DNA from: Streptomyces sp. RKAG293
Lineage (GTDB): Bacteria > Actinomycetota > Actinomycetes > Streptomycetales > Streptomycetaceae
Assembly (NCBI RefSeq): GCF_023701745.1
Contig: NZ_JAJOZB010000001.1
Coordinates: 8,479,001 to 8,543,000 of the forward strand
Length of the DNA stretch: 64,000 nt
Direction: 5' to 3'
Positions within the stretch are counted from its first letter, which is position 1; every line of letters starts with the position of its first letter. Position numbers and translations under genes: made by a program. Below, piece after piece: positions 16,052 through 24,543 of this stretch. The notes beneath the pieces are model-generated. The model did not search any database and was not told where the DNA came from. It saw nothing but the letters and a program-made list of their open reading frames with translations.

Positions 16052-16744
16052 ATGGAACGCGTTATTGGAGCATGTGACGGAGCCGCCAAGGGGAACCCGG
16101 GCCCGGCGGCGTGGGCCTTCGTGGTCGCGGACGCCCAGGGACGGCCGCAGCGCTGGCAGGCGGGGCCGCTGGGGCACTCGACGAACAACGTCGGTGAGCT
16201 GACGGCGCTCGAGCAGCTCCTGACCGCGACGGATCCGGCCGTGCCCCTGGAGGTCCGGCTGGACTCCACCTACACCCGTGACGCCGCCACCAAGTGGCTG
16301 GTCGCCTGGAAGAAGAACGGCTGGAAGACCGCCGCCGGGAAGCCGGTGGCGAACCGGGAGATCATTCAGCGCATCGACGCCCTGCTGACCGGCCGCGACG
16401 TCGAGTTCGTGTACGTTCCCGCGCACCAGGTGAACGGGGATCCGCTCAACGCGATCGCCGACAAGGCCGCCAGCGACGCCGCGATCAGCCAGCAGGCGAG
16501 CAGCGGTACCGGCGCCGAACTCCCCGTGCCGGATGCCGCGGCCCAGTCCCCGGACGGTCCGCGCTCCGGTCGCAAGGCCGCCGCGTCGAAGCCGCGGACC
16601 GGCAAGGCCTCCTCCGGCACCATCGAGGCGAGGTACCCCGGACGGTGCCACTGCTCCGGCTCCTACGCCAAGGGCGAGTTGATCGCCAAGGTGGCGGGCG
16701 GCTGGGGCCACGCCGCCTGCGCGGAGGCGGCGGGCAGAAGCTGA
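16052..16744 (+). CDS. RNase HI-domain protein with C-terminal Cys/His tail
   Basis: 230 residues. The N-terminal 140 residues are a type 1 RNase H: CDGAAKGNPGPAAWA with Asp9, GELTAL with Glu49, RLDSTY with Asp71, and an IADKAA segment with Asp137, plus His125 in VPAHQVNGDP. These are the DEDD metal ligands for cleaving RNA in RNA/DNA hybrids. After a 45-residue Ala/Ser/Lys linker comes RYPGRCHCSGSY...GHAAC, with CxC and HxxC that could form a small zinc site. That tail is not part of ordinary RnhA. No substrate for the tail is known; a nucleic-acid-binding role is an inference. Confidence 0.87.
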   Translation: MERVIGACDGAAKGNPGPAAWAFVVADAQGRPQRWQAGPLGHSTNNVGELTALEQLLTATDPAVPLEVRLDSTYTRDAATKWLVAWKKNGWKTAAGKPVANREIIQRIDALLTGRDVEFVYVPAHQVNGDPLNAIADKAASDAAISQQASSGTGAELPVPDAAAQSPDGPRSGRKAAASKPRTGKASSGTIEARYPGRCHCSGSYAKGELIAKVAGGWGHAACAEAAGRS

Positions 16745-16767
16745 GCGCGGCGGGACTCGGCGGGACG

Positions 16768-18018
16768 TCAGGCAGCCCCGATGTTCACCACGCGTGCCCA
16801 GTCGGGCGGGGTGTCCGGTACGTAGTCGGGATCGTCCTGCCGGTCCCAGGACCGGACCGAACGCTGCCGGGGGAACAGACCCACCACCGTCCGGCACGGC
16901 GGCCGGGTGCTCGGCCAGGGCGTCTGGCCGTCGGTCAGGACCACGATGACGTCCGGCCGGGACTGCGCCCGGAGCGCCTTGGCGAAACCCGTGCGCAGAT
17001 CCGTTCCCCCACCGCCCAGCAGTGGGATGCCCTCGCCCTGGCACAGCGGGTGCACGATGCGGGCCGCCGCGTCGCACGGCACCACGGTGATCAGGTCGCG
17101 ACGGCCGCCCACGGCACGGGAGATCGCGGAGACCTCGAGGAGCGCGCTGCCCAGCTCGGCGTCACTGACCGACGCGGACGTGTCGATGACCACGGAGACC
17201 CTGGGCGGTCTGCGCCGGAGGCTCGGCAGCACGGTGCCGGGGACCGCGGTCGAGCGCCGCGACGGCCGGCCGTAGCTGTAGTCCTCGCCCGCGCCGGTAC
17301 CGGAGGCGGCCGAGCGGACCGCCGCTCCCAGCAACTCCCGCCACGGCTGCGGCGGATGGAAAGCCTCCTCCGCCCACCGTTTCCACCCCTCCGGGGTGTT
17401 CCCCGGACGGCCGGTGATGCCCTGCGCCACCCGGAACCGGACCGCGTCCCGTTCCTGCTCGCTGAGGCCGTGCGCGCCGTCCGGCCCCAGGTCCCACTCC
17501 CGGTCCAGCCCGTCGGCGCCACTGCCGCAGTCCAGCCAGGCCGCGGCCAGGGTGAGCGGCCCGAGGCTGAACCGGGGGAGATAGTCCTCCATGAGCTTGC
17601 CTTCCGGCAGCCCCAAGGAGCCCGGTTCGACGGCACCTTCGGGCCGGACCAGTCCGTCGCCGAACGCGTCGTCGTTGATCTCGCAGTCCGCGGCGATGTT
17701 CATCCGCAGCCGTTCCCCGGGGCCGGTGAGTCCTTGCTCCCGCGCGACCCGGTCGCTGCGCCCGTGGTGGTCGCGCAGGAGGTGCGAGACCTCGTGCACC
17801 CACACCCCTGCCAGCTCCTCCACCGGCGTCCGGTCCACGAACCCCGGCGAGATGTAGCACCGCCAGTGCCGGTCGACGGCCATGGTGGGTACCCGTTGCG
17901 ACTCGACGGGGTGCAGGGCGAACAGGGCGGTCGCCAGGTACGGCCGGGCCCGGGCGGCGTGCAGCCGGGCCGTGAAGAGTTTGTCGAGGTCCAGGGTCCC
18001 CGTCGCGTCCGGGATCAC
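16768..18018 (-). CDS. DUF2201-type putative metallopeptidase fused to a VWA-like domain
   Basis: 416 residues from the GTG at 18018, which overlaps the MoxR stop in GTGA. The N-terminal domain has WVHEVSHLLRDHHG, a zincin HExxH motif, followed by LRMNIAADCEIND. The C-terminal third is VWA-like, with VVIDTSASVSDAEL (metal-ion site) and VIVVLTDGQTPW. This is the DUF2201 architecture, usually encoded next to a MoxR ATPase. The pair is thought to work as a chaperone or remodelling unit, with the metallopeptidase activity unproven. It is the last gene of a three-gene leftward operon. Confidence 0.85.
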   Translation of the reverse strand: MIPDATGTLDLDKLFTARLHAARARPYLATALFALHPVESQRVPTMAVDRHWRCYISPGFVDRTPVEELAGVWVHEVSHLLRDHHGRSDRVAREQGLTGPGERLRMNIAADCEINDDAFGDGLVRPEGAVEPGSLGLPEGKLMEDYLPRFSLGPLTLAAAWLDCGSGADGLDREWDLGPDGAHGLSEQERDAVRFRVAQGITGRPGNTPEGWKRWAEEAFHPPQPWRELLGAAVRSAASGTGAGEDYSYGRPSRRSTAVPGTVLPSLRRRPPRVSVVIDTSASVSDAELGSALLEVSAISRAVGGRRDLITVVPCDAAARIVHPLCQGEGIPLLGGGGTDLRTGFAKALRAQSRPDVIVVLTDGQTPWPSTRPPCRTVVGLFPRQRSVRSWDRQDDPDYVPDTPPDWARVVNIGAA

Positions 18019-19277
18019 CGGCCGACCTTCGTGGTGACCGAGGCCCGGGCCGCCGCCTCGTCCGCCCGCCGGGACATGGTCACCGCTCCGGCGAGCCCCT
18101 CGATCGACGCCGGAACGTCCCAGTCCTCCCGGCGCAAGGCCGCGAGCGTGGCAGCGGGGACGACCACCAGGTCCGGGGCCCCGGTCTCCACCGCCCGGGC
18201 CAGGATCTCCCACGCCGCGTTCCAGCGGGACTTCTCGGGGCGCTTGCGGACCGAGTCCACCACGCCGTCGAGCACGGCCTGGCGCAGATCTCCCCGCTCG
18301 GGCAGCACGGCACTCGCGGGGTCGGCGAGCAGCGTCTCGGGGTCCGGGAGGTCCATCCGGTCCAGGCTCGCCAGCAGCTCCAGCCCCGGACCGTCTCCCA
18401 CGGTGCCTCTCACCAGCAGGGAGAGCACCTCCCGGGAGGAGCCGGCCGCGGTCGCGAAGGCGATGAGGCACAGCGTCATCTCCCAGCTCCGGGGTGACGG
18501 CCAGGCACCGCCACGGCGCGTTTCACTGCTGGGCAGCCGGTGCACGAGCGCGGGGCGGGCGGACAGCAGCCCGCACACCGCGCGACGGGCGAAGTCCACG
18601 GCCTCCGGCAGCCTTTCCGGGTCGAGCAGCGGCAGGGTCGCCCGGGGCCAGGTCCCGCCCAGACCGCGCACCACGACCTCGTGGTCGTGGGTCCAGTGAA
18701 GGTGGACGAAACGGTTGGCCAGCGGCGGGCTCAGCTCCCAGCCGTCGGCGGCCGAGGACCGCGGATTGGCGGCGGCCACGATCCTGACCCCGGGAGGCAG
18801 TTGCAGGGAGCCGATCCGCCGCTCCAGCACGAGGCGGAGCAGGGCGGCCTGAACGGCCGGCGGCGCGGTGGACAGTTCGTCCAGGAACAGCAGTCCCCGG
18901 CCCGCCCGGACCAGGCGTACGGCCCAGTCCGGCGGGGCCATCGGGACCCCCTGCTCCGCGGGATCATCTCCGATGACGGGCAGCCCGGAGAAGTCCGACG
19001 GCTCGTGCACGCTGGCGATCACGGTGGTCAGCGGCAGGTCCAGCGCCGCGGCGAGCTGCGTCAGGGCCGCGGTCTTGCCGATCCCCGGCTCACCCCACAG
19101 GAGGACGGGCAGGTCGGCGGCCACCGCAAGCGTCAGGGCCTCCAGCTGGTTGTCGGGGCGCGGTTCGGTGGTCGCGTCGCGCAGCAGCGTCAGCAGGTCG
19201 CCTGCGACGTCGAGTTGGGGGGTGCGAACCGGGTCGGAGAGGGTGTCGGTGGCAGCGAACGGCGTGGATGTGGGCAT
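18015..19277 (-). CDS. MoxR-type AAA+ ATPase
   Basis: 420 residues. Walker A is LLWGEPGIGKTAAL, Walker B is LLFLDELSTA, and sensor 1 lies in IVAAANPRSS; a conserved Trp/Pro-rich segment (PSPRSWEMT) and a C-terminal lid follow. MoxR ATPases act with VWA proteins as protein-assembly or metal-insertion chaperones, and the downstream overlapping DUF2201-VWA gene is the expected partner. An upstream unknown gene (19338-20756) completes the operon. Its start ATG at 19277 is preceded by a weak aaaggtg. Confidence 0.9.
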   Translation of the reverse strand: MPTSTPFAATDTLSDPVRTPQLDVAGDLLTLLRDATTEPRPDNQLEALTLAVAADLPVLLWGEPGIGKTAALTQLAAALDLPLTTVIASVHEPSDFSGLPVIGDDPAEQGVPMAPPDWAVRLVRAGRGLLFLDELSTAPPAVQAALLRLVLERRIGSLQLPPGVRIVAAANPRSSAADGWELSPPLANRFVHLHWTHDHEVVVRGLGGTWPRATLPLLDPERLPEAVDFARRAVCGLLSARPALVHRLPSSETRRGGAWPSPRSWEMTLCLIAFATAAGSSREVLSLLVRGTVGDGPGLELLASLDRMDLPDPETLLADPASAVLPERGDLRQAVLDGVVDSVRKRPEKSRWNAAWEILARAVETGAPDLVVVPAATLAALRREDWDVPASIEGLAGAVTMSRRADEAAARASVTTKVGR

Positions 19278-19337
19278 GGTGGATCACCTTTGGGTTCGTG
19301 AGGGGTCGAGCGGGGACGGGGAGGGCGATCCCCGAGG

Positions 19338-20756
19338 TCAGCGGGGGGTCGTGTGCCGCGGGTGGGAGCGGTTGTCACGGGGACGTTCCGGGTTCGGCGG
19401 AATGCGGCCGGGACCGGGGCCGATCAGCCCTGACCTGTACAGCCCGTAGGTGATCCGCCGCTGCGCCGCCGTCTCCAGTTCGTCGCGCAGCGCGCCGGCC
19501 CGCAGCAGTGCGTCGGGGCCCAACAGGCCCTCGACGACGGCCAGCGCACCGGCGGTGTCGCCGTGGTCCAGGCGTTCGCGGACTCCGGTGAGGCAGTCAG
19601 GACGGCGGTGCGCCGCATCGATGGCCTGCAGGCAGGGAAGCGGGGTGCCGGTCAGGGCGACCAGCAGCTCCTCCCGCCGGATCTCGGCCGGGTCGTGATC
19701 CAGCGGGGCCAGTACCCCGTCGACCAGGGCGATCCGGTGCTGAGTTCCCCGGCACTCCACGAGGCGCGGTCGTCCCGGCCGGTGCGGAGACGGGGACGGC
19801 CCGGCCGGCGCATGATCCGGTACCAGTGCCGAGGCGACCAGCGGATGCAGCCGGTCGACCTCGATCGAACCGCTGCGGATCAGTTCCAGGTCGGGTGGCA
19901 CCCAGGCCGCCGCGTCGGGCAGGACCGGCAGCGTCGGATCCCCGCCGTCCAGGGACGCCGCCGCGATCCGCAGTGCGGGCGGCCCGCCGCGGTCCCTGTC
20001 GGCGACCAGGTCCAGGACCAACCGGTGCCGGCCCCTGAACCGCACGGCGACGGGACCTGTGGGTCTCCCGTCGGCGTGGAGCAGGATCCCGGCCTCGGCT
20101 GCCCACCGGTCGACGGCGCAGTGCCGCGGAGGCAACACGGCCTCCGGCAACTCCGTTGCCAGTACGTCGAGTTCCGGTACGGGGCGGCCGTCAGAGGTCC
20201 ACCGGTCGGCCCCGGACCGGATCCGCAGTTCACCGGTCCTGCGCGCGTCCCACAGATGGCGGTGCAGGTCGAGGCGGAACCGCCGGTTGGGATGGGGATG
20301 CGGATGGCGGGCGGCACCGGCCCCGGAGTGGGATCCGTCCCACAGCGCGAGGCTGATCCGCTGACCCGCGTCCGCCCAGGCCGGCGGAGTCCGGGCCACG
20401 AGGTACAGCGGCCGTGCGCCGTTGCGCCCCGGGTCGTCGTACCGAGCCAGGGCCATGGTCAGGCCCGGGCGCAGCAGCCCGTTGGGGGCGATCCGCGGCA
20501 GGTGCCAGCGCAGCAGGTCAGGGGCCAGATGGCGGAGATCGGAACGGACCCGTGCCGCGAGTTCGTGGCCATGAGTGCGCGCCAAGGAACGCAGACGGAG
20601 ATCGACATCGATGCCTGCGGCAGCGCAGGCGCCTGCCCAGTCCCCGGCACGACGGCGGGCGGTCGCAGTCTCGATCATGGACGGCGGCACGGCGAACTCG
20701 CGCACGCGCAGCCAGAGGGTAAGGCGGGAATCCCTGTTCGCGGTCTCAGTGAGCAT
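19338..20756 (-). CDS. Protein of unknown function linked to the MoxR/DUF2201 pair
   Basis: 472 residues from the ATG at 20756, preceded by aaggtga. The sequence is Arg/Leu/Pro-rich without signal peptide or membrane helix. An N-terminal part has LRVREFAVPPSMIETATARR and RRRAGDWAGACAAAGIDVDL; the central part is beta-rich (VAVRFRGRHRLVLDLVADRD). The C-terminus carries helices (REELLVALTGTPLPCLQAID). I do not recognise a family. Its position directly upstream of the ATPase, on the same strand with a 60-base gap, suggests it is a client or adaptor of the module. Confidence 0.7.
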   Translation of the reverse strand: MLTETANRDSRLTLWLRVREFAVPPSMIETATARRRAGDWAGACAAAGIDVDLRLRSLARTHGHELAARVRSDLRHLAPDLLRWHLPRIAPNGLLRPGLTMALARYDDPGRNGARPLYLVARTPPAWADAGQRISLALWDGSHSGAGAARHPHPHPNRRFRLDLHRHLWDARRTGELRIRSGADRWTSDGRPVPELDVLATELPEAVLPPRHCAVDRWAAEAGILLHADGRPTGPVAVRFRGRHRLVLDLVADRDRGGPPALRIAAASLDGGDPTLPVLPDAAAWVPPDLELIRSGSIEVDRLHPLVASALVPDHAPAGPSPSPHRPGRPRLVECRGTQHRIALVDGVLAPLDHDPAEIRREELLVALTGTPLPCLQAIDAAHRRPDCLTGVRERLDHGDTAGALAVVEGLLGPDALLRAGALRDELETAAQRRITYGLYRSGLIGPGPGRIPPNPERPRDNRSHPRHTTPR

Positions 20757-20893
20757 CAGCACTCACCTTGCGCGGACGGGTCCCCCAATCTGTGAACAGA
20801 GTGAGTCATCATCGCGGTGATCGTAGCGCCCCTCACCACGATCTGCCAGCTCCTTCCGGTCCGGGTCGAAATCCGGTCGGTTGACGCGAAAGC

Positions 20894-20935
20894 GGCCCCG
20901 GCGCCCCTCGCGCATCCGCGAAGGGCCCCGGGGCC
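20894..20935 (-). terminator. Terminator of the secreted beta-helix protein gene
   Basis: A 19-bp stem with about two mismatches (20894-20912 against 20917-20935) lies 30 bases beyond the leftward stop at 20965. Confidence 0.68.
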
Positions 20936-20964
20936 GGGTTCCGTGTCAGGTCACCGCCGCAGGG

Positions 20965-23319
20965 TCACGGGTAGGCGACCACATTGCTGGGAGTGGTGTT
21001 CGAGGCGGTCAACGCCCCTGTGTCGTTGATGACATGGGTGATGGTGCCCACGCCGCCGAGCGACACGGTCAGCGCGTCATGGAACCGCACACCCGGGGTG
21101 TTGGGCACCTCGAAGGCGTGGTAACTGTTCACCGCCGGATTGACGTTGAAGTAGCAGTAGCTGCCGAGCCCCCACGCCTCGTGCGTGGTGACGCCCGCGC
21201 CCACCTTGTACGCCGCGTACCCGTTGACCCCTGCCGCGCTCATCCACGCGGCCTGGTTCGGCACGTCGTACGGCATCTCGTTCTGGAAGAAGATCGTCTT
21301 GCCGTTCTGGCCGTTCCAGACGACCTCGTGCTTCTGGTAGTGCTCGACGAACAGCCCGGTCGCCAGCACGCTTCCGCCGTTGACGATCACTCCGGTGTCC
21401 GCCGTGTTGGTCGTCCAGCCGATGGTGCCCGCGTTGCCGTGGTCGGCCCGCCAGGCCCAGATGTGGTCGATGATCGTGTTGTTGCTGTTGACGATCAGGC
21501 TGGTCGTGGCCTTGCCGGCGATCTGGCCGCCGATCCGGAAGAACACGTCCTGGATGGTCGTCGGGTTGCCCGCGTGGTTGGCGGACGATCCGGCCGGCCC
21601 GACGGTCAGCAGCGCCGCCGAGTTGGTGGTGCCGGCGTCGATCAGCAGGCCCTTGAGACGGACTCCGTCCACGTCGGCGACCTGGATCGCGTTGACGCCG
21701 TTGTCCGGAACGAAGGTCGGGTAGCCGATGCCGAGGACGACGGTGTCGGCCCGGTTGATGTTGAGCGTCTGGTTCAGGTGGTAGACGCCCGGGGTGACGA
21801 ACAGGTTGCAGCCCTGCGAGAGCGCGTTGTTGATGGTCGCGGCGGTGTCCCCCGCCTTGACCACGTAGAACTGGCTCATCGGCTGCGAGGTGCCGGCAGT
21901 GCTGCCGTTCGCCCAGCTCGCGCCGGAGGCGTTGGTCCGCAGCGACGGGAGGAACACCCGGTACTTGCCGGTGCCGTCGACGTACAGGTACGGCACGTCA
22001 CGGGAGACGGGGGTGGTGGCCAGGGTGGTCTCGGGCGGGTTGGGGAAGGTGTTCGCCGGAGCGCCGGTGGTGCCGGAGAAGACCATGTTCCACACGCCGC
22101 CGGCCCAGCTGCCCAGGTTGCTGTCCCGGGTGTACCACTGCTGCTGCGAGATGGACGCGGCCTGGCCGCTGACCTTGGTGTCGGCGACATAGCCGCCGCT
22201 GGCCCAGCCGTAACTGGCCGGGTAGAGCTGCAGATCGCCGTGGACGTCGATCCGGCGGAACGGGGCGGCCTGGGCGACGGCCCAGCGGTTGCCGCCGACC
22301 GGGTTGATCGCCAGGTTCTCGGCCGAACGCCAGAAGTTCTGCGTCGCGTTGCCCGCGTCGGAGGCGTTGAAGGCGTCCACGGTGACGTGACCGTTGATCG
22401 TCACGTCGTCCGGGTTCTGCCCGAGGCCGGCCACCGAGGTGTAGAAGCCGACGTTGTCGTTGACGGCGTACGTGCCCGGCTTGAAGAGCTGTGCCACCCG
22501 GTTCGAGCTGAACTGCGCGGTGTTGGTGTCCTTCATCTGGGCGAACTGCGCGTCGAGCTGCGCCTGGATGGTGGCGCTGGACATGCTGGGGTCGTAGATG
22601 TGGACGTTCGGGCCGAAGTTCGGCGTGTCCGACTGCGTGGGGCAGCCGGCCGAGGCGCCGATCGTGTAGGTCGCGCTGGCCACGGCGGAGTCGGTGAGGC
22701 CGGACTTGACGGCGACGGCCTTGACGGTGGTGGTGGCCGTGACGCTGATCGGCGCGCTGTACAGCGCCGACGTGGCGGTGGGGGTGGAGCCGTCACGGGT
22801 GTAGTGGATGCTCGCGCCGGCGGTCGCGTCCGCGAGCGTCACGCTCTGGGCGGACGTGTAGCTGCCACCCGCCGGATTGAAGGTCGGGGTGGCCACCGAA
22901 CCGGTGCCGCCACCGCCCTGGGTGTACGTGAAGTGGGGCGTGTCGTACTGCGGCCCGCTCTTCTCGTAGGTGAACCAGTACTCCAGGACCGACCCGTTGG
23001 TGAGTGAGCCCACGGTCTGGGTCCAGGTGCCCGCGCTGTTGGTCATACGGACGTTCTGCTGGCCGGCGCTGTTGGCGACGTAGTGCACATCGACGTAGAG
23101 CGCGGCCGTGGTCGGCGTGAAGGAGATCTGTGCCTGCGTGGTGCTCAGTTGCGTGACGCTCTGGGTGTAGTCGGGCGCGGCCGCCGAGGCGGGACCGGCG
23201 AGCCGGCTGAGGCCGAGCAGCCCGGTCAGCACGAGCACGAGTGCACTCAGGAAGGCGACGCTGCGCTGGTGGAGACGTGGTGGCGGACGCATGCGGCCGG
23301 AAAGGGCGGTGCTGCGCAT
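20965..23319 (-). CDS. Secreted beta-helix protein with N-terminal CBM56-like and chitobiase-type domains
   Basis: 784 residues from the ATG at 23319, preceded by gaaagga. A long signal peptide (VAFLSALVLVLTGLLG) is followed by a beta-sandwich of about 90 residues (TQAQISFTPTTAALYVDVHY, TNGSVLEYWFTYEKSG) resembling CBM56 glucan-binding modules. Next is a chitobiase C-terminal-like module (GGSYTSAQSVTLADATAGAS, IHYTRDGSTPTATS), then about 550 residues of repeated beta-strand turns typical of right-handed beta-helix polysaccharide-active proteins, possibly GH55-like. Such proteins are often mis-annotated as adenylyl cyclase or coagulation factor. Enzyme activity on beta-1,3-glucan is an inference from the binding module. 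A LacI-type operator lies upstream. Confidence 0.78.
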   Translation of the reverse strand: MRSTALSGRMRPPPRLHQRSVAFLSALVLVLTGLLGLSRLAGPASAAAPDYTQSVTQLSTTQAQISFTPTTAALYVDVHYVANSAGQQNVRMTNSAGTWTQTVGSLTNGSVLEYWFTYEKSGPQYDTPHFTYTQGGGGTGSVATPTFNPAGGSYTSAQSVTLADATAGASIHYTRDGSTPTATSALYSAPISVTATTTVKAVAVKSGLTDSAVASATYTIGASAGCPTQSDTPNFGPNVHIYDPSMSSATIQAQLDAQFAQMKDTNTAQFSSNRVAQLFKPGTYAVNDNVGFYTSVAGLGQNPDDVTINGHVTVDAFNASDAGNATQNFWRSAENLAINPVGGNRWAVAQAAPFRRIDVHGDLQLYPASYGWASGGYVADTKVSGQAASISQQQWYTRDSNLGSWAGGVWNMVFSGTTGAPANTFPNPPETTLATTPVSRDVPYLYVDGTGKYRVFLPSLRTNASGASWANGSTAGTSQPMSQFYVVKAGDTAATINNALSQGCNLFVTPGVYHLNQTLNINRADTVVLGIGYPTFVPDNGVNAIQVADVDGVRLKGLLIDAGTTNSAALLTVGPAGSSANHAGNPTTIQDVFFRIGGQIAGKATTSLIVNSNNTIIDHIWAWRADHGNAGTIGWTTNTADTGVIVNGGSVLATGLFVEHYQKHEVVWNGQNGKTIFFQNEMPYDVPNQAAWMSAAGVNGYAAYKVGAGVTTHEAWGLGSYCYFNVNPAVNSYHAFEVPNTPGVRFHDALTVSLGGVGTITHVINDTGALTASNTTPSNVVAYP

Positions 23320-23703
23320 GGGTGGGGGGTCCTTTCGCCTGGTTTCGTGAAGTGAACACCGAGTCGGCGCGGAAGAAAGGTGAAGGCGGTCTCGAAACTG
23401 CGGATTAGAGTTACGTAAGACCAACTGACCTTTGATTCAACCTATTGAAAACGCTCTCAATCTACGGATCGCCGAGACACTGGATCTGTTTAGGCAGTGT
23501 TGAGTGGCAGCGGCGAGCCGTCAAGACGATGCGCAGAATTCAACTCTTGAACGCCAACTCCGGCGAGGTGGGCCGATGTTCGGCCACGGGCGTCATCACT
23601 TCACGGGTCGGGCGAGGGAGATCAGGTCCCCGGTCGGGTCGAGGGGCTCGGACCCACCGGTCGGGTCGAAGGGCTCAGGACCGACCGGTGGGGTCGAGCG
23701 GGC
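23320..23703. other. Intergenic region with operator and tandem repeats
   Basis: 384 bases between the start of the secreted beta-helix gene and the aldolase stop. The left half holds its leftward promoter and a cre-like palindrome (23445-23460). The right half holds a 27-base tandem repeat (23630-23710). No gene was recognised. Confidence 0.6.
23445..23460. promoter_or_regulatory. LacI-family (cre-like) operator
   Basis: ttgaaaacgctctcaa is an imperfect 16-base palindrome with a central CG. It matches the general LacI/GalR-family operator plan about 125 bases upstream of the secreted beta-helix gene. It probably gives sugar-dependent repression; no LacI-type regulator gene lies in this window. 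Confidence 0.5.
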
Positions 23704-23710
23704 TCAGGCC
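23630..23710. repeat. Three degenerate tandem copies of a 26-28 base unit
   Basis: Units starting ccggtcgggtcgag (23630), ccggtcgggtcgaa (23657) and ccggtggggtcgag (23685) each continue through a gggctc(a/g)gg core. The third copy contains the stop codon of the aldolase gene (23704-23706). Confidence 0.75.
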
Positions 23711-24543
23711 CCGCCGGCCAGAACGCGCAGCAGGCGGGCGACCTCCACCGCGACCGCGTCGCGGGCCGGGCCGAGGTACTTGCGGGTGTCGGAGACGCCG
23801 GGATCGGCGTCGAGGTACGTCCGGACCGCCCGGGTGAACGTCTTGTTGAGGTGGGTGGAGATGTTGACCTTCGTCATTCCCGCCGCCACCGCGCGGATGA
23901 GGTCCGCGTCGCCGACTCCGGAGGAGCCGTGCAGGACGAGCGGGACGCTGACGGCGTCGCGCAGCCGGGTGATCAGCTCGAAGTCGAGGACGGCGTCGCG
24001 GGTGTGCATCGCGTGGGAGCTGCCCACCGCCACGGCGAGCGCGTCGACTCCGGTGGCGGCGACGAACTCCCGCGCTTCATCCGGGTCGGTGCGGACGCCC
24101 GGAGCATGGGCGCCGTCCTTGCCGCCGACCTCGCCGAGCTCGGCCTCGACCCACACCTTCCGGCTGTGGCAGTGCGCCGTGATCTCCCGGGTGGCGGCGA
24201 CGTTCTCGGCGTAGGGGAGCTTGGCACCGTCGAACATGACCGAGGTGAAGCCGAGTTCCACCGCCTCGCGCACGAGGACCGCCGATTCCGCGTGGTCGAG
24301 ATGGACGGCCACCGGAACGCTCGCGGCCCGCGCGATGGCCAGCGAGGCGAGGGCGATCGGTTCGAGGGCGCCGTGGTAGCGGGCGGTGTTCTCGCTGATC
24401 TGCAGGATCACCGGAAGCCCGGCCGCCTCGGCGCCGGCGACGATCGCCTCAGCGTGCTCCAACTGGACGACGTTGAACGCGCCCAGGCCCGCGACCCTTC
24501 CGGCCGCGTCGTCGGCGATCTCATGGGTGGGTGCGAGCGGCAT
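23704..24543 (-). CDS. Class II tagatose/fructose-bisphosphate aldolase
   Basis: 279 residues of a class II zinc aldolase, closest in layout to GatY/KbaY: GLGAFNVVQLEHAEAIV, the zinc site VAVHLDHAES, AELGEVGGKDG, AVAVGSSHAMHT and the phosphate loop LVLHGSSGVGD, then KVNISTHLN. It cleaves a ketose-1,6-bisphosphate to DHAP and glyceraldehyde-3-phosphate. As the last gene of an operon with a tagatose-6-phosphate-type kinase (23-base overlap), a sugar kinase and a SIS protein, it most likely acts on tagatose-1,6-bisphosphate in galactosamine or galactitol-type breakdown. The substrate is inferred from context. Confidence 0.88.
   Translation of the reverse strand: MPLAPTHEIADDAAGRVAGLGAFNVVQLEHAEAIVAGAEAAGLPVILQISENTARYHGALEPIALASLAIARAASVPVAVHLDHAESAVLVREAVELGFTSVMFDGAKLPYAENVAATREITAHCHSRKVWVEAELGEVGGKDGAHAPGVRTDPDEAREFVAATGVDALAVAVGSSHAMHTRDAVLDFELITRLRDAVSVPLVLHGSSGVGDADLIRAVAAGMTKVNISTHLNKTFTRAVRTYLDADPGVSDTRKYLGPARDAVAVEVARLLRVLAGGA

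Noticed and set aside
20881..23007. A 708-codon plus-strand open frame antisense to the secreted beta-helix gene
   Set aside because: Val/Gly/Arg-rich shadow without start signals; the minus strand has signal peptide and domain structure.
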